Notes: generated by a model from the sequence alone, not told the origin. A stretch of DNA of 64,000 nucleotides from Spiribacter roseus (GCF_002813635.1 NZ_CP016382.1:868001-932000), one strand, 5' to 3'; positions 29,496 through 38,846 are shown, counted from the stretch's first letter. Program-made: numbers and translations.

Positions 29496-29786
29496 ATGAA
29501 CAAACACCGCGCACTCGAGCTATTGAAACAGAGCAAGCCTGAGCTCGAAGCTCGTTTCGGTGTCACTCGGCTCGCGCTTTTCGGATCAACCGCCCGAGAC
29601 GCCACGAACGTTGGCAGCGATGTAGACGTACTGGTTGCCTTCGATGGTCCGGCTACCTCTAAACGCTACTTTGGCGTGCAGTTCTACTTGGAGGACCTCC
29701 TCGACTGCCCAGTCGACTTAGTGACAGAAAAGGCACTTCGCCCAGAGCTCCGTCCATTTATTGAGCACGAGCGAGTCAATGTCTGA
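29496..29786 (+). CDS. mntA: MntA-type nucleotidyltransferase antitoxin
   Basis: A 96-aa minimal nucleotidyltransferase. In the HepT/MntA system MntA adds AMP groups to the HepT toxin and inactivates it. The active-site motif GSX10DXD is visible as GSTARDATNVGSDVDV (residues 30-45), followed by LVAF. The C-terminal PVDLVTEKALRPELRPFIE is typical of small MNTs. It overlaps hepT by 8 nt, the usual antitoxin-first order here. Codon use and GC are visibly lower than in the surrounding genes and it sits just downstream of ssrA, a common integration site; both suggest transfer. Confidence 0.9.
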   Translation: MNKHRALELLKQSKPELEARFGVTRLALFGSTARDATNVGSDVDVLVAFDGPATSKRYFGVQFYLEDLLDCPVDLVTEKALRPELRPFIEHERVNV

Positions 29787-30120
29787 AGGCGGGCAACGTC
29801 AATGGCGTTTTTATCTGGACGACATGACTGAGTTCGCCGAGAAAGTACTCGCGTACACCGATGGCCTGGACCAAGAAAGTTTTGTAGCCAGCGGTATAAC
29901 CTATGACGCAACATTAAGGAATCTCGAATTGATTGGGGAAGCCGCCAGGCATGTACCTCATGAAATTCGCACCGATCGCCCGCAAATCCCGTGGCGAATG
30001 ATCATTGCCACTCGTAACCGCGTGATACATGGCTATCTGGGTATAGATCAAGACACCCTCTGGAGCATCATTCAAGATGACATTCCCGAGCTCGTGCGAG
30101 TCTTGAAGGATGCGAAGTAG
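29779..30120 (+). CDS. hepT: HepT-type HEPN toxin
   Basis: A 113-aa HEPN-domain protein, the putative RNase toxin of the pair. The catalytic RX4HXY motif is complete in RNRVIHGY (about residues 83-90), including the Tyr that MntA modifies in the studied system. The ATG at 29779 overlaps the mntA stop (ATGTCTGA). An in-frame TTG 18 nt upstream is less likely. GC is lower than in neighbouring core genes. The 118 nt after it contain nothing I can identify. Confidence 0.9.
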   Translation: MSEGGQRQWRFYLDDMTEFAEKVLAYTDGLDQESFVASGITYDATLRNLELIGEAARHVPHEIRTDRPQIPWRMIIATRNRVIHGYLGIDQDTLWSIIQDDIPELVRVLKDAK

Positions 30121-30238
30121 GGACTCAAACAGGCTCCTTGGTCGCGTTATGTCAACGGCCGCCTGGATCGAGTCCTGAGCTGTCTATCTTGACTGTTTTG
30201 TTATGAAGGAAAGCTTAGGTGACTATCCGAGGGCCTTT

Positions 30239-30418
30239 TCACCGCTTTCGGCTCTTCCAGGTTCCGCCATACTGATACGAGTCGGGATGCATCGGCTTGA
30301 TCGTTTTCAGACAGGCCCCGCAGACAAAAACCCAGTCGGAGCCTGCGCCGTAGCGACACCGGTAGAGGACATCCCCGGGGCGGTCACACTCGGCGCAGGT
30401 TTTCGTTCGTCGACGCAT
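30239..30418 (-). CDS. Small Cys-rich (zinc-binding?) protein
   Basis: A 59-aa basic protein from the ATG at 30418, chosen because GAGG lies about 7 nt upstream; an ATG 6 nt earlier sits too close to it. Two CxxC pairs (CAEC near residue 7 and CGAC near 34) plus one further Cys could hold a zinc ion. The C-terminus is KPMHPDSYQYGGTWKSRKR, a strongly conserved-looking tail; I recall similar short proteins in other proteobacteria but no assigned function. It has no operon partner. Confidence 0.6.
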   Translation of the reverse strand: MRRRTKTCAECDRPGDVLYRCRYGAGSDWVFVCGACLKTIKPMHPDSYQYGGTWKSRKR

Positions 30419-30447
30419 GGGCATCCCTCATCGCGCCTTCATGCCGC

Positions 30448-31137
30448 CTACCGCTTCCCGAGCCACTCCAGCAGCGCCTGTGCGGTCGGTGCGGAGGACG
30501 GCGGGTTCTGACCAGTGATCAGTTGTCCATCCACACGCACGTAGGGCGCGAAGTCATCCGCCTTGGCGTAGTCGGCACCGCAGGCCTGCAGGGCGTCCTC
30601 CACCCGATGAGGCACGACGTCGGTCAGGCCCACCGCAGCTTCCTCGCCATTGGTGAAGCCCGTCACCTCGCGCCCCTTTACGAGCGGCTCACCCGCCTCG
30701 GTCCGGGCGCCAACGAGCACGATCGGTGCGTGGCAGACGCTCGCCACCGGCTTACCCTGGGTGATGAAGGTCTCGATCAGACGGATCGAGTCGGCATCTT
30801 CAGCCAGGTCCCACAGCGGGCCGTGGCCCCCGGGGTAGAACACGGCGTCAAAGTCATCGGCAGTCATCTCACTGAGGCGATGCGTGCTGGCCAGTGCCGC
30901 CTGAGCCTCAGCGTCGGATTCGAAACGCCGCGTGGCCTCGGTATGACTCTCCTCGGCGTCGCTGGACGGATCCACCGGCGGCTGGCCGCCCATGGGCGAG
31001 GCCAGCGTCAGGGAGACGCCCGCATCCTTGAGCACATAGTAGGGCGCGGCCAGTTCCTCGAGCCAGAAGCCGGTTTTTTTCCCGGTATCGCCCAGCTGAT
31101 CGTGCGAGGTAAGGACGATTAACACGTTTTCAGACAT
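30448..31137 (-). CDS. DJ-1/PfpI-family protein (Hsp31-like)
   Basis: A 229-aa cytoplasmic protein of the type 1 glutamine-amidotransferase-like/DJ-1 superfamily. The nucleophile elbow is ASVCHAPIVLVG with the catalytic Cys near residue 130. Other motifs are SPMGGQPPVDPSS, FYPGGHGPLWDLAED and TGFTNGEEAAVG, which place it near the Hsp31/YDR533C group of glyoxalase-III-like hydrolases or deglycases. The exact activity cannot be read. It is transcribed alone, 73 nt from the upstream cyclase gene's end. Confidence 0.85.
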   Translation of the reverse strand: MSENVLIVLTSHDQLGDTGKKTGFWLEELAAPYYVLKDAGVSLTLASPMGGQPPVDPSSDAEESHTEATRRFESDAEAQAALASTHRLSEMTADDFDAVFYPGGHGPLWDLAEDADSIRLIETFITQGKPVASVCHAPIVLVGARTEAGEPLVKGREVTGFTNGEEAAVGLTDVVPHRVEDALQACGADYAKADDFAPYVRVDGQLITGQNPPSSAPTAQALLEWLGKR

Positions 31138-31210
31138 CGATACTCCGTTGTCTTTGGTCAGATCGCCATGACGCTACACCTGCCCAGGGGCTTTTCATAC
31201 AGCCGCGGCG

Positions 31211-33175
31211 TTAATCCGGTCGGGCCTCCTGTTGCACCGTCCGGTTGCGGCCCGCCCGTTTGCCGGCGTACATGCAGTCGTCCACGCGTTTTATGAGTGC
31301 TCGTAGCGTCTCGTGACCGTCACAATCAACGACGCCCAGACTGATGGTCACTGGTGTTGGCACACCGAGGTCAGCGCCTTCAACACCGCATCGCAGGGCT
31401 TCTGCTACCTTGTAACCACTCGCCTCATCCGTGGCGGGCAGCAGAACGAGAAACTCCTCCCCACCCCACCGCGCAAGGGCATCAACCCGGCGAAGCCGCT
31501 GACTGACAAGTACCGCCAGCGTCTTCAGTACGGTATCGCCGGCCGCATGGCCGTATTGGTCGTTAACCCACTTGAAATGATCCACGTCGAACAGAATCAG
31601 GCTGAACACCCCACCATGCCGTTGAACGCGCTGCATCTCCGCGTTCAGAAGCTCCGTCATCCGCCACCGGTTCCAGACCCCGGTCAGTTCATCGTGGGCC
31701 GCCCGGTATTCAAGGTGAGCCTCCGCTTCGCGCTGCCGCGTGATATCGACGCCTGAGGCGAGTATGCCGGTAACCTGACCGGTGGTGTCCCTGAACGGGG
31801 CGTTACGAAAAGCGATGACCCGTTTTTCGCCTTTCGCCGTCACAATGTGATTTTCATGGTATTCCGTTTGTTGGGTATCTCCTCGCCGCAACGCCGCGAA
31901 AACTCCCTCAAGGCGTGATTTTTCTTCCGCCGGCAGAAAGGCATCAAACCATCGTGTGCCAACGATCGCTTCACGCGGGAGGCCGATCAGCTCACAACCG
32001 TATTCATTGATTTCGGTGATCGCTCCGGTGATATCCATGAAAAGGATCATGACCGGCGCCGTATGGAAGTAAGCCTCGGTCTGACCGCGTGCCTGCTGAA
32101 GCGCCTTAATGGCAGCCTTTTTCTCAGAAATATCACGCACCATCATTTGGACAATCACATCATCATCCAGATCAATCCGGCTCAGCTGGACTTCCGCCGG
32201 GAACACACGGCCCGTCGCCGTTTCGTGATACCACTCGAACAGCGACTGGCCGCAGTCAAGGGCATGTTGAGTCCAACGCTGCGTGGCGTCGGCGGAGGGT
32301 TCGCCATCAGGCTGGGTCGTGGGCGATAGGGCAGCAGGCGTCGCATAGCCACGAAGGAACTGCCCGGAGTCATGGACTTCGAAGAGGGCCAGCGCCGCGG
32401 GATTGACGGCCATGAAATACCCTTCCGCGGCCATCAACATCACCGCATCGCGGGAGGCCTCAAACACCGCGCGATAGATGGATGGATCCCGGTCGAACTC
32501 CCCCCGTAGGGTGTAGAAGCGCTCAATATCTTGATCGATCATCTCCTCCGCCGATCGCCCCAGGATTGCCTCAAGGGCGGCGTCGACCCGCTTAATGCGC
32601 CGCTGATGATCGATGAACGCGACACCCGCCCCGGGGCGGCCGGCCGCGAGCGGGACTGCATCGCCGGTTGACCCGGTGGCCGGTTGCGGCCTTGGCGCCG
32701 CATCGCCGGCCCCCGGCGACCGCGGGACGACGGCCGATTCAATCAGGGCCTGGAGTCTCTGCGTTTCATCCAGCAGCGATTGCCGCGCCGCAAGGGCTGG
32801 ATCGACATCGCTATGCATCCAGACAAGGTGATCGACATCGCCGCCCGAGGCGGAGAATGGCAGGACGCTCCATCTCACCTGATAGGCGATGCCATCGCGC
32901 CGGAGGCCCCAGACGACGGCAACGCAGGGGGTATCGGTGCTTAGATTGGCCTTCAGGGCGTCGATCAGCGCGGGCTCGCCCAGAGGCGCCAGAGACGGCA
33001 CAGGCCGGGTCCCCAGCAGCTGTGCACGCGAACAGCCGGTGAGACGCGCAAAAGCCCTGTTCAGATCGCTGACCACCGGCCCGGGTTGTTCCGGAACGAG
33101 CCTGGCGGTACAGACGGGATATTCCGACTGCGCGATACAGCGACTCAGTGAATCAGCCATGTCTGTGTCAGTCAT
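31211..33175 (-). CDS. Multi-PAS diguanylate cyclase
   Basis: A 654-aa protein from the ATG at 33175 (MTDTDMADSL), spaced 8 nt from AGGGA; an ATG 6 nt upstream is too close. It has several PAS-like segments (about residues 15-130, 190-240, 240-355 and 365-485) and a C-terminal GGDEF domain. The catalytic motif is intact (GGEEF in ARWGGEEFLVLL), and an RxxD inhibitory site (RRVD) lies five residues upstream, so c-di-GMP synthesis with product inhibition is expected. No membrane segment is visible, so the PAS domains probably sense a cytoplasmic cue. Confidence 0.92.
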   Translation of the reverse strand: MTDTDMADSLSRCIAQSEYPVCTARLVPEQPGPVVSDLNRAFARLTGCSRAQLLGTRPVPSLAPLGEPALIDALKANLSTDTPCVAVVWGLRRDGIAYQVRWSVLPFSASGGDVDHLVWMHSDVDPALAARQSLLDETQRLQALIESAVVPRSPGAGDAAPRPQPATGSTGDAVPLAAGRPGAGVAFIDHQRRIKRVDAALEAILGRSAEEMIDQDIERFYTLRGEFDRDPSIYRAVFEASRDAVMLMAAEGYFMAVNPAALALFEVHDSGQFLRGYATPAALSPTTQPDGEPSADATQRWTQHALDCGQSLFEWYHETATGRVFPAEVQLSRIDLDDDVIVQMMVRDISEKKAAIKALQQARGQTEAYFHTAPVMILFMDITGAITEINEYGCELIGLPREAIVGTRWFDAFLPAEEKSRLEGVFAALRRGDTQQTEYHENHIVTAKGEKRVIAFRNAPFRDTTGQVTGILASGVDITRQREAEAHLEYRAAHDELTGVWNRWRMTELLNAEMQRVQRHGGVFSLILFDVDHFKWVNDQYGHAAGDTVLKTLAVLVSQRLRRVDALARWGGEEFLVLLPATDEASGYKVAEALRCGVEGADLGVPTPVTISLGVVDCDGHETLRALIKRVDDCMYAGKRAGRNRTVQQEARPD

Positions 33176-33342
33176 ACCCATCTTCCCTGAAAATTTCTGC
33201 TAAAGGCCATCCATGTCGCCATACACTGGATTGATTGCCCGGATTTAACAACTCACTTGGATAACGGTATTGATCGACCGCGGACCCGCCTTTTAGCCTG
33301 CATGCATTACGGTTTATTTCACCTCAATAGAGGAGAAGACCC

Positions 33343-34119
33343 ATGGAACTGGAAGGAAAGACGGCACTGGTCACCGGCGGTGGACGCGGAATCGGCGAAG
33401 GGATCGCCATCGCACTGGCCAATGCCGGCGCCGACGTGATGATCGCGGATCTCGATATCGAGATTGCCCGGGAAACCGCCACCCGGGTTGAAGAGACCGG
33501 CCGGCGCAGCGGTGCTTTCCAGGTCGACGTGTCCGACCCGGAATCGGTCAATGAGCTGATTGACAGCGTGGTCGCGCAGGCGGGACAACTGGATATTGCC
33601 GTCAACAACGCCGGGGTTCTCAGCATTGGTTCGGTCGACGAACTCTCCATTGATGACTGGGACTGGATCATGAAGGTCAATGCGAAGGGCGTATTCCTCT
33701 GCTCGCAGGCGGAGCTGGCCGTCATGCGGCCGCGGCGCTTTGGTCGCATCATCAATGTGGCCTCGATCGCCGGCAAGGTCGGCTTCCCGGACCTGTCCCA
33801 CTACACCGCGTCGAAGTTCGCCGTCATCGGCTTCACCAACGCGATCGCCAAGGAGGTCGCCGCCGAGGGAGTGACGGTGAATGCCCTGTGCCCGGGCATT
33901 GTCGGGACCGGCATGTGGCGCGGCGAGGACGGCCTTGCCGGCCGCTGGCGCCACGAAGGCGAAACCGAGGCCGAATCCTGGGAGCGCCACCAGAAAACAT
34001 TGCTCCCGCAGGGTGAGGCCCAGACCCCTGAGGACATGGGCCAGCTCGCCGTGTATCTGGCGACCGCCCAGCATGTCACGGGGCAGGCGATGGCCGTCGA
34101 CGGCGGCTTTTCGCTATAA
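33343..34119 (+). CDS. SDR-family oxidoreductase
   Basis: A 258-aa classical short-chain dehydrogenase. The cofactor motif is TGGGRGIGEG (residues 11-20), with Asp in IADLD suggesting NAD preference. NNAG is at about 88, catalytic Ser in NVASIAGKVG, and the Tyr-Lys pair in YTASK. GAGGAG precedes the ATG. A C-terminal TGQAMAVDGGFSL is typical. The substrate is unknown (polyol or 3-hydroxyacyl type). It stands alone and ends at a hairpin. Confidence 0.9.
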   Translation: MELEGKTALVTGGGRGIGEGIAIALANAGADVMIADLDIEIARETATRVEETGRRSGAFQVDVSDPESVNELIDSVVAQAGQLDIAVNNAGVLSIGSVDELSIDDWDWIMKVNAKGVFLCSQAELAVMRPRRFGRIINVASIAGKVGFPDLSHYTASKFAVIGFTNAIAKEVAAEGVTVNALCPGIVGTGMWRGEDGLAGRWRHEGETEAESWERHQKTLLPQGEAQTPEDMGQLAVYLATAQHVTGQAMAVDGGFSL

Positions 34120-34128
34120 AAGCCGCAG

Positions 34129-34145
34129 CCCCGCCTCAGGCGGGG
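34129..34145 (+). terminator. Hairpin terminator after SDR gene
   Basis: CCCCGCC-TCA-GGCGGGG followed by TTGTCT. The 7-bp GC stem is strong but the loop is only 3 nt and the T run poor. It overlaps the last codons and stop of the convergent usp gene. Confidence 0.5.
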
Positions 34146-34612
34146 TTGTCTCCCACCGGGGGCAGATGGCGTTTCTGCTCCTCGGCTAGATCCACATCGT
34201 GCACGACCAGAATCGGCTGATCGGCATGCCGGACGAGCCATTCCGTCGCCGAGCCGTGCAGGAATTGCTGAAACCCGGTCCGGCTGCGCGTGCCCATGGC
34301 AATCAGATCGGCCTTCCATTGTTTGGCCTGATCACTGATGGTCTCCGCCGGGTTGCCCACCGCAACGGCCTGCTCCTCATCATCGCGCTGCCAGGTCGCG
34401 AGCCTGCGACTGGCCTCATCTTCGGCCTTGCTGCGCTCATCCCGCGCGTGGGTCGGATTAATGACGGGATTGGCCGTCGCCGAAGCGATATCACTCGGAT
34501 TGACCACGTAGAGCAGGCGGATGACCGCGCCGGGGTGATAGGCCCGCGTGACCGCAAGCGCCCGCGCCGAAGCGGTTGTGAAGTTGACCGGTACCAGAAT
34601 GCGCTGCTGCAT
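34136..34612 (-). CDS. Universal stress protein (UspA family)
   Basis: A 158-aa single-domain Usp. The N-terminus RILVPVNFTTASARAL and the ATP-binding signature GTRSRTGFQQFLHGSATEWL (about residues 106-125), then PILVVHD, match the nucleotide-binding subgroup. It is divergent from a SulP transporter gene 161 nt away; Usp and SulP genes are often neighbours, but a joint role here is inference. Confidence 0.92.
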   Translation of the reverse strand: MQQRILVPVNFTTASARALAVTRAYHPGAVIRLLYVVNPSDIASATANPVINPTHARDERSKAEDEASRRLATWQRDDEEQAVAVGNPAETISDQAKQWKADLIAMGTRSRTGFQQFLHGSATEWLVRHADQPILVVHDVDLAEEQKRHLPPVGDNPA

Positions 34613-34773
34613 GGCTCCTCAGCCTGTTGATCGATGAGGCTGCATGGTAACGGAAATCTCGATGCACCACGCATCATCGCCCATCGCCACTTGCCGCGGT
34701 GCAGCAACTGCCGTAGCTTACCCGACCTCCCGCCCGCGGATGGCCTCACCGGCAGTATTAAGGAACGAGCGAC

Positions 34774-36267
34774 TTGGTTGATCGAGCGACGGACTATTGG
34801 GCGACGCTTCGCCGCAGCTGGTTTTCGAACGTGCGCGGCGACCTTGTCGCCGGCATCGTCGTGGCCCTCGCACTGATTCCGGAGGCGATCGCCTTTTCGA
34901 TCATCGCCGGCGTCGATCCTGCCGTCGGGCTTTACGCCTCGTTCTCAATGGCCGTGGTCATCGCGTTCACCGGTGGACGACCCGGCATGATATCGGCCGC
35001 CACCGGGGCCATGGCACTGGTCATGATCACCCTGGTCGCCGAGCACGGTGTCGAATACCTGTTTGCCGCGACAATACTCACGGGCGTGCTGCAGATGGTC
35101 TTCGGTCGGCTGAGGCTCGCGCGGTACATGATGTTCATCCCGCGCACGGTCATGCAGGGGTTCGTCAACGCACTGGCCATCCTGATCTTCATGGCCCAGG
35201 TGCCACATTTCGTCGGCCACGGTACACCCACCTATGTGATGGTGATCGGCGGACTCGCCATTCTGTATCTGTTCCCGTACATCAACCGGACCGTTCCCCC
35301 GGCGCTTGTCACCATCGTCACGCTCACCGGCGTGGCGTACTTCCTGGACATGCCCCTGAATACCGTCGGCGATATGGGTGAACTGCCGAGCGGGTTACCG
35401 GTATTCGGGATCCCCATGGTGCCGATGAACCTCGAGACCCTTCAGATCATCCTGCCGACCGCGCTGACCCTCACCATCGTCGGGCTGCTCGAGTCACTGC
35501 TCACCGCCTCGATCGTCGACGATCTCACCGACACACCAAGCAAGAAAAACCGCGAGTGCATCGGCCAGGGCATCGGCAACTGCGTCACCGGGCTGTTCGG
35601 CGGCATGGCGGCCTGTGCAATGATCGGTCAGTCGATCATCAACGTTAAGTCCGGCGGGCGCGGACGGCTTTCCAGTCTCGCTGCCGGGGTGTATCTGCTC
35701 TGTTTCATCGTTTTCTTCGGGGACCTCGTCTCGATGATCCCGATGCCGGCGTTGGTCTCAGTGATGATCATGGTGTCCATCGGCACCTTCGACTGGAGTA
35801 CCTTTGGCATGCTCCGCAGAATGCCCCGGACCGACGCCTTTGTGCTGATCGTCACCGTCGCCACCGTTGTCCTCACCCATGACCTCGCCAAGGGCGTGCT
35901 GGCCGGTGTCCTGCTGAGCGCGGTGTTCTTTGTGCGTAAGCTGGCCCGACAGATCACCGTCACCTGTAAGGACAGCGACGATGGCCAACACCGTGTCTAT
36001 CATGTCAACGGTGTGCTGTTTTTTGTGGCGGTGGACAACTTCCTCTCAGGGTTCGATTTTGCCGCCGACGTACCGCAGGTCACCATCGACCTCACCCACA
36101 CGACCCTCTGGGACAGTTCCGCGGTCGGGGCGGTGGATCGTGTGGTCGGCAAGCTCCGTCGCAACGGCGCCGAGGTCGCGGTCCGTCACCCCGAGGGCCA
36201 GGGCGCCCTTCTCATGGACGCCATGGCCGCGTATGACGACCCCAAGGCAGGCGCCTCGCAGCACTAG
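34774..36267 (+). CDS. SulP-family anion transporter with STAS domain
   Basis: A 497-aa inner-membrane transporter of the SLC26/SulP family. The N-terminal signature is [23 protein letters not shown] (shown here at its core ALIPEAIAF) and about 10-12 hydrophobic segments follow to residue 395. A C-terminal STAS domain (about 400-490) has [23 protein letters not shown] at 34774 is taken as start, with AAGGA about 9 nt upstream. Candidate substrates are sulfate, bicarbonate or dicarboxylate. Its stop shares CTAG with the convergent FAD oxidoreductase. Confidence 0.92.
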   Translation: MVDRATDYWATLRRSWFSNVRGDLVAGIVVALALIPEAIAFSIIAGVDPAVGLYASFSMAVVIAFTGGRPGMISAATGAMALVMITLVAEHGVEYLFAATILTGVLQMVFGRLRLARYMMFIPRTVMQGFVNALAILIFMAQVPHFVGHGTPTYVMVIGGLAILYLFPYINRTVPPALVTIVTLTGVAYFLDMPLNTVGDMGELPSGLPVFGIPMVPMNLETLQIILPTALTLTIVGLLESLLTASIVDDLTDTPSKKNRECIGQGIGNCVTGLFGGMAACAMIGQSIINVKSGGRGRLSSLAAGVYLLCFIVFFGDLVSMIPMPALVSVMIMVSIGTFDWSTFGMLRRMPRTDAFVLIVTVATVVLTHDLAKGVLAGVLLSAVFFVRKLARQITVTCKDSDDGQHRVYHVNGVLFFVAVDNFLSGFDFAADVPQVTIDLTHTTLWDSSAVGAVDRVVGKLRRNGAEVAVRHPEGQGALLMDAMAAYDDPKAGASQH

Positions 36268-37454
36268 CGCGAGCAAGTGCCGACCATCGCATCGGCGACT
36301 TCGACACCGGACACCAACGCCGACTCGCAGCTGCCCATTCGCGTGTCGGTGCGGACGTAATCCCCACAGAACGCCACACGGGCGTCGGGGCACACCGCCA
36401 AGGCCTGCGGCAGTGGCTCGCCCTGCGGAAAGGCATTCCCCCAGCGATGCAGCAGCGGGCCGAAGGCGTAGTCGGCGTTGCTGGCAGCCGGCAGACCGGG
36501 AATGCCATCAAGCGCGACGAGCATTTCCTCGATGATCGCGGCTTCCCGGGCAGTATCCGAGGACGCGTCGCCCACCCGCGCGGCACTCGACGAGCTCCCG
36601 TGCACGCCTGCGTTGCCCGCGGCATAGTCGTCGGTGGAGTGCAGCACCACCGCACAGCGCGCCTCACCACAGGGCTGGATGGAGATTTTCGAGAGCACCG
36701 CGTGATCGGCGACCACTGCGTCCCTGAACGCCAGGCTCTGCCATTGGGCGGCGAGGTCGCCCGTGCAGTACAGCAGGACCGTCAGCACCGGCGCCGCCGT
36801 CTGCTGGGCCACCACCTCGAGGGCGTCGTTCAGCCGCGCATCCCCCAGGTCGGAGGCAGCCCCGACCAGCGGCGGCTCGCCGCCGAACGTCGCCGACCAG
36901 CGCGGATGGGCGATGCCACTGCCGGCCGCGATCAGCCAGTCGGCCCGTCCGATCTCCTCGCCGTTTTTATCCGACAGCACCCACGGATCGTCAGACGCCC
37001 GACCACGACTGAGGCCCCTGACCATGCTCGAGTAATGCGTCGTGACGGGTGCGAGCAGACGGTTTTCGTCATCACGCAGCAGATCGCCGGCGATGTTCGC
37101 CATCTCGCCATCCCGGCCCGTGATCAGAGCCGTGCCAGGCTCCTGCCGGCGCGGCGCAACAGCGCCGGTCGCTCCATCCAGGGTGCATCGTGGCCCCGTA
37201 TAGGCCGTCGTGGCATCGCCCAGAGATGCCAGCATCTCCCGTCCCGTGCGGGTTGAGATATCCGCATAAGGGGCCCCGTGGTTGATGCGCAGCTCGGGAA
37301 TCGACCGCGTTCGACGGGTGGCGGCCCGGCCACCGGGGCCGCGACCGATTTCATACAGGCTGATCGGGCTGAAGGCATCGGGCCTGGTGAGGGCCAGCCG
37401 GCGCGCCACCGACGCGCCGGCGATGCCGTTACCGATAATGGCGACACTCGACAT
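36264..37454 (-). CDS. Renalase-like FAD-dependent oxidoreductase
   Basis: A 396-aa flavoprotein from the ATG at 37454, with TGGAG 5-6 nt upstream. The nucleotide-binding motif is IIGNGIAGASVARRL (residues 6-20), followed by EIGRGPGGRAATRRT, the same renalase-like signature as the protein at 17289-18284. The C-terminus has CGDYVRTDTRMGSCESALVSG. It follows the acetamidase/formamidase gene with a 2-nt gap, so the two form an operon, perhaps handling a nitrogen compound; the substrate is unknown. Confidence 0.8.
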   Translation of the reverse strand: MSSVAIIGNGIAGASVARRLALTRPDAFSPISLYEIGRGPGGRAATRRTRSIPELRINHGAPYADISTRTGREMLASLGDATTAYTGPRCTLDGATGAVAPRRQEPGTALITGRDGEMANIAGDLLRDDENRLLAPVTTHYSSMVRGLSRGRASDDPWVLSDKNGEEIGRADWLIAAGSGIAHPRWSATFGGEPPLVGAASDLGDARLNDALEVVAQQTAAPVLTVLLYCTGDLAAQWQSLAFRDAVVADHAVLSKISIQPCGEARCAVVLHSTDDYAAGNAGVHGSSSSAARVGDASSDTAREAAIIEEMLVALDGIPGLPAASNADYAFGPLLHRWGNAFPQGEPLPQALAVCPDARVAFCGDYVRTDTRMGSCESALVSGVEVADAMVGTCSR

Positions 37455-37456
37455 GT

Positions 37457-38776
37457 TCACTCCAGACCATACTGCTCGCGGGCATAGTCACCCAGACCCA
37501 CCGCATCCAGTCGCGCCAGCGGCGCCAGAAAGGTCACCTGAATCACCCCGGGCGCCCGACCGATCTCGATGGCGCCGTTGACGGTGGCGCGGTTGCGCAC
37601 CTCGGGCACGGACAACCTGAGCAGTCGGGCCGCGCGTTCCAGCCCGTTATCAATGGCGTCGTTGAGGTTGGCGGCCGTGCCAATCACCGAGATGGGTGCG
37701 GTCGGTTCGATGGGCCCAGTGCCCCAGCGGTTGGCCAGCCGCTCTCCCCTCGCCTTTTCCTCGTCGCTGAATGGCCGGGCCATGGGCGGCAGGTCTTCAA
37801 CCAGCGGAAAGAGGACCGGACCATCGATGGGGTAGTCTTTCAGCACCTCCACCTGCAGCGTGACGCTTCCCGCCACGTCCATGGTGTGACCGGCGATTTC
37901 GCCATCGCCCTGTCCGGCATGCATGTCCCCCAGATAGAGCCCGCCCCCGTTGACCTTCACCGGCGCCACCAGGATCGCGCCAGCCCGCACCGCATCAATG
38001 TCGAGGTGGCCGTCGGTCTTGTGCTCGACCAGCTCCGCCTGGGTGATCGAGTAATCATGGGGCGCGCCCACCAGAAAGGCCCCGAAATCGCCGGCGTTGT
38101 GACTGTCTGGCAGCGCCCGTGAGGGGCAGCTCCCAAGCTGGCCGAGGAATGGACGCATACGGATGAGCGTCGCCGGCATGTCAGCCGGGGCGTAATGGAG
38201 CACGGAGTGCTGATGGCTGCCATCCGGTAGCGCCGCATAATGATCCGCATCGTGACCCACCGTTTCGGCGGCGGCCGGGGGCAGGGTCACGCCCACATGG
38301 CGGCTGTCATCAAAGGCGACGGTATAGCCATGGACGATCTCGAAGGGTTTTACCGGCTGATTGCAGGCATCACAGCGCACCGAGTCCTGTCCGATCCCCT
38401 CGATATGCGTCGCCGGCCAGAGGGTGTCGCACTGCGGACAGCGGGCGGCGACGTAGGGATCACCCAGGCAGAACCCCTCGGGCGAACTGTCGTGGCCCGA
38501 CGCGGTTGCCAGCGAGGTGACGGTGATGTCGCGGATACGCACCACAAGCCCGTCTCCCACTCGAGCACCGACAACCTCGACGGGGCGGGTGACCTCGTGC
38601 CCGCCCCGCAGGCTTGGCGTGATCATTGGGCCCCAGCAGCCGGGCGCCGTATTGGCGATGATGGTGCCACCATCCTCGACCGGACCGAGCATGCGGGCCT
38701 CGGGATCGATGACGCTGTTGGTGTACTCGTTCACGACGACACTGCGGTATCCGGACGCTTTGACCTTGTCGAGCAT
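37457..38776 (-). CDS. Acetamidase/formamidase family protein with Cys4 insert
   Basis: A 439-aa protein of the FmdA/AmdA family, which hydrolyses formamide or acetamide to ammonia and the acid. Family motifs include GPVEDGGTIIANTAPGCWGP, LGDMHAGQGDGEIAGHTMDV and the C-terminal ISVIGTAANLNDAI. Between about residues 110 and 140 it has CPQC and CDAC pairs about 20 residues apart, like a zinc ribbon, absent from the FmdA proteins I know best. GAGG precedes the ATG. It is co-transcribed with the FAD oxidoreductase and divergent from the DUF5993-dsbB-cio genes. Confidence 0.85.
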   Translation of the reverse strand: MLDKVKASGYRSVVVNEYTNSVIDPEARMLGPVEDGGTIIANTAPGCWGPMITPSLRGGHEVTRPVEVVGARVGDGLVVRIRDITVTSLATASGHDSSPEGFCLGDPYVAARCPQCDTLWPATHIEGIGQDSVRCDACNQPVKPFEIVHGYTVAFDDSRHVGVTLPPAAAETVGHDADHYAALPDGSHQHSVLHYAPADMPATLIRMRPFLGQLGSCPSRALPDSHNAGDFGAFLVGAPHDYSITQAELVEHKTDGHLDIDAVRAGAILVAPVKVNGGGLYLGDMHAGQGDGEIAGHTMDVAGSVTLQVEVLKDYPIDGPVLFPLVEDLPPMARPFSDEEKARGERLANRWGTGPIEPTAPISVIGTAANLNDAIDNGLERAARLLRLSVPEVRNRATVNGAIEIGRAPGVIQVTFLAPLARLDAVGLGDYAREQYGLE

Positions 38777-38846
38777 GGCGACCTCTATTGGTTTGGAAGG
38801 GGATCGGTTCTGAGACTACCACCGCCCATCGTGGCTGTCGCGAGTG

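Noticed and set aside
29406-30200. Integrated island at ssrA with attachment-site repeat
   Set aside because: No second copy of the ssrA 3' end and no integrase gene are seen; only the toxin-antitoxin pair suggests transfer.
30203-30511. 102-codon plus-strand frame after hepT
   Set aside because: It overlaps the better supported 59-aa Cys-rich gene and has no recognisable features.
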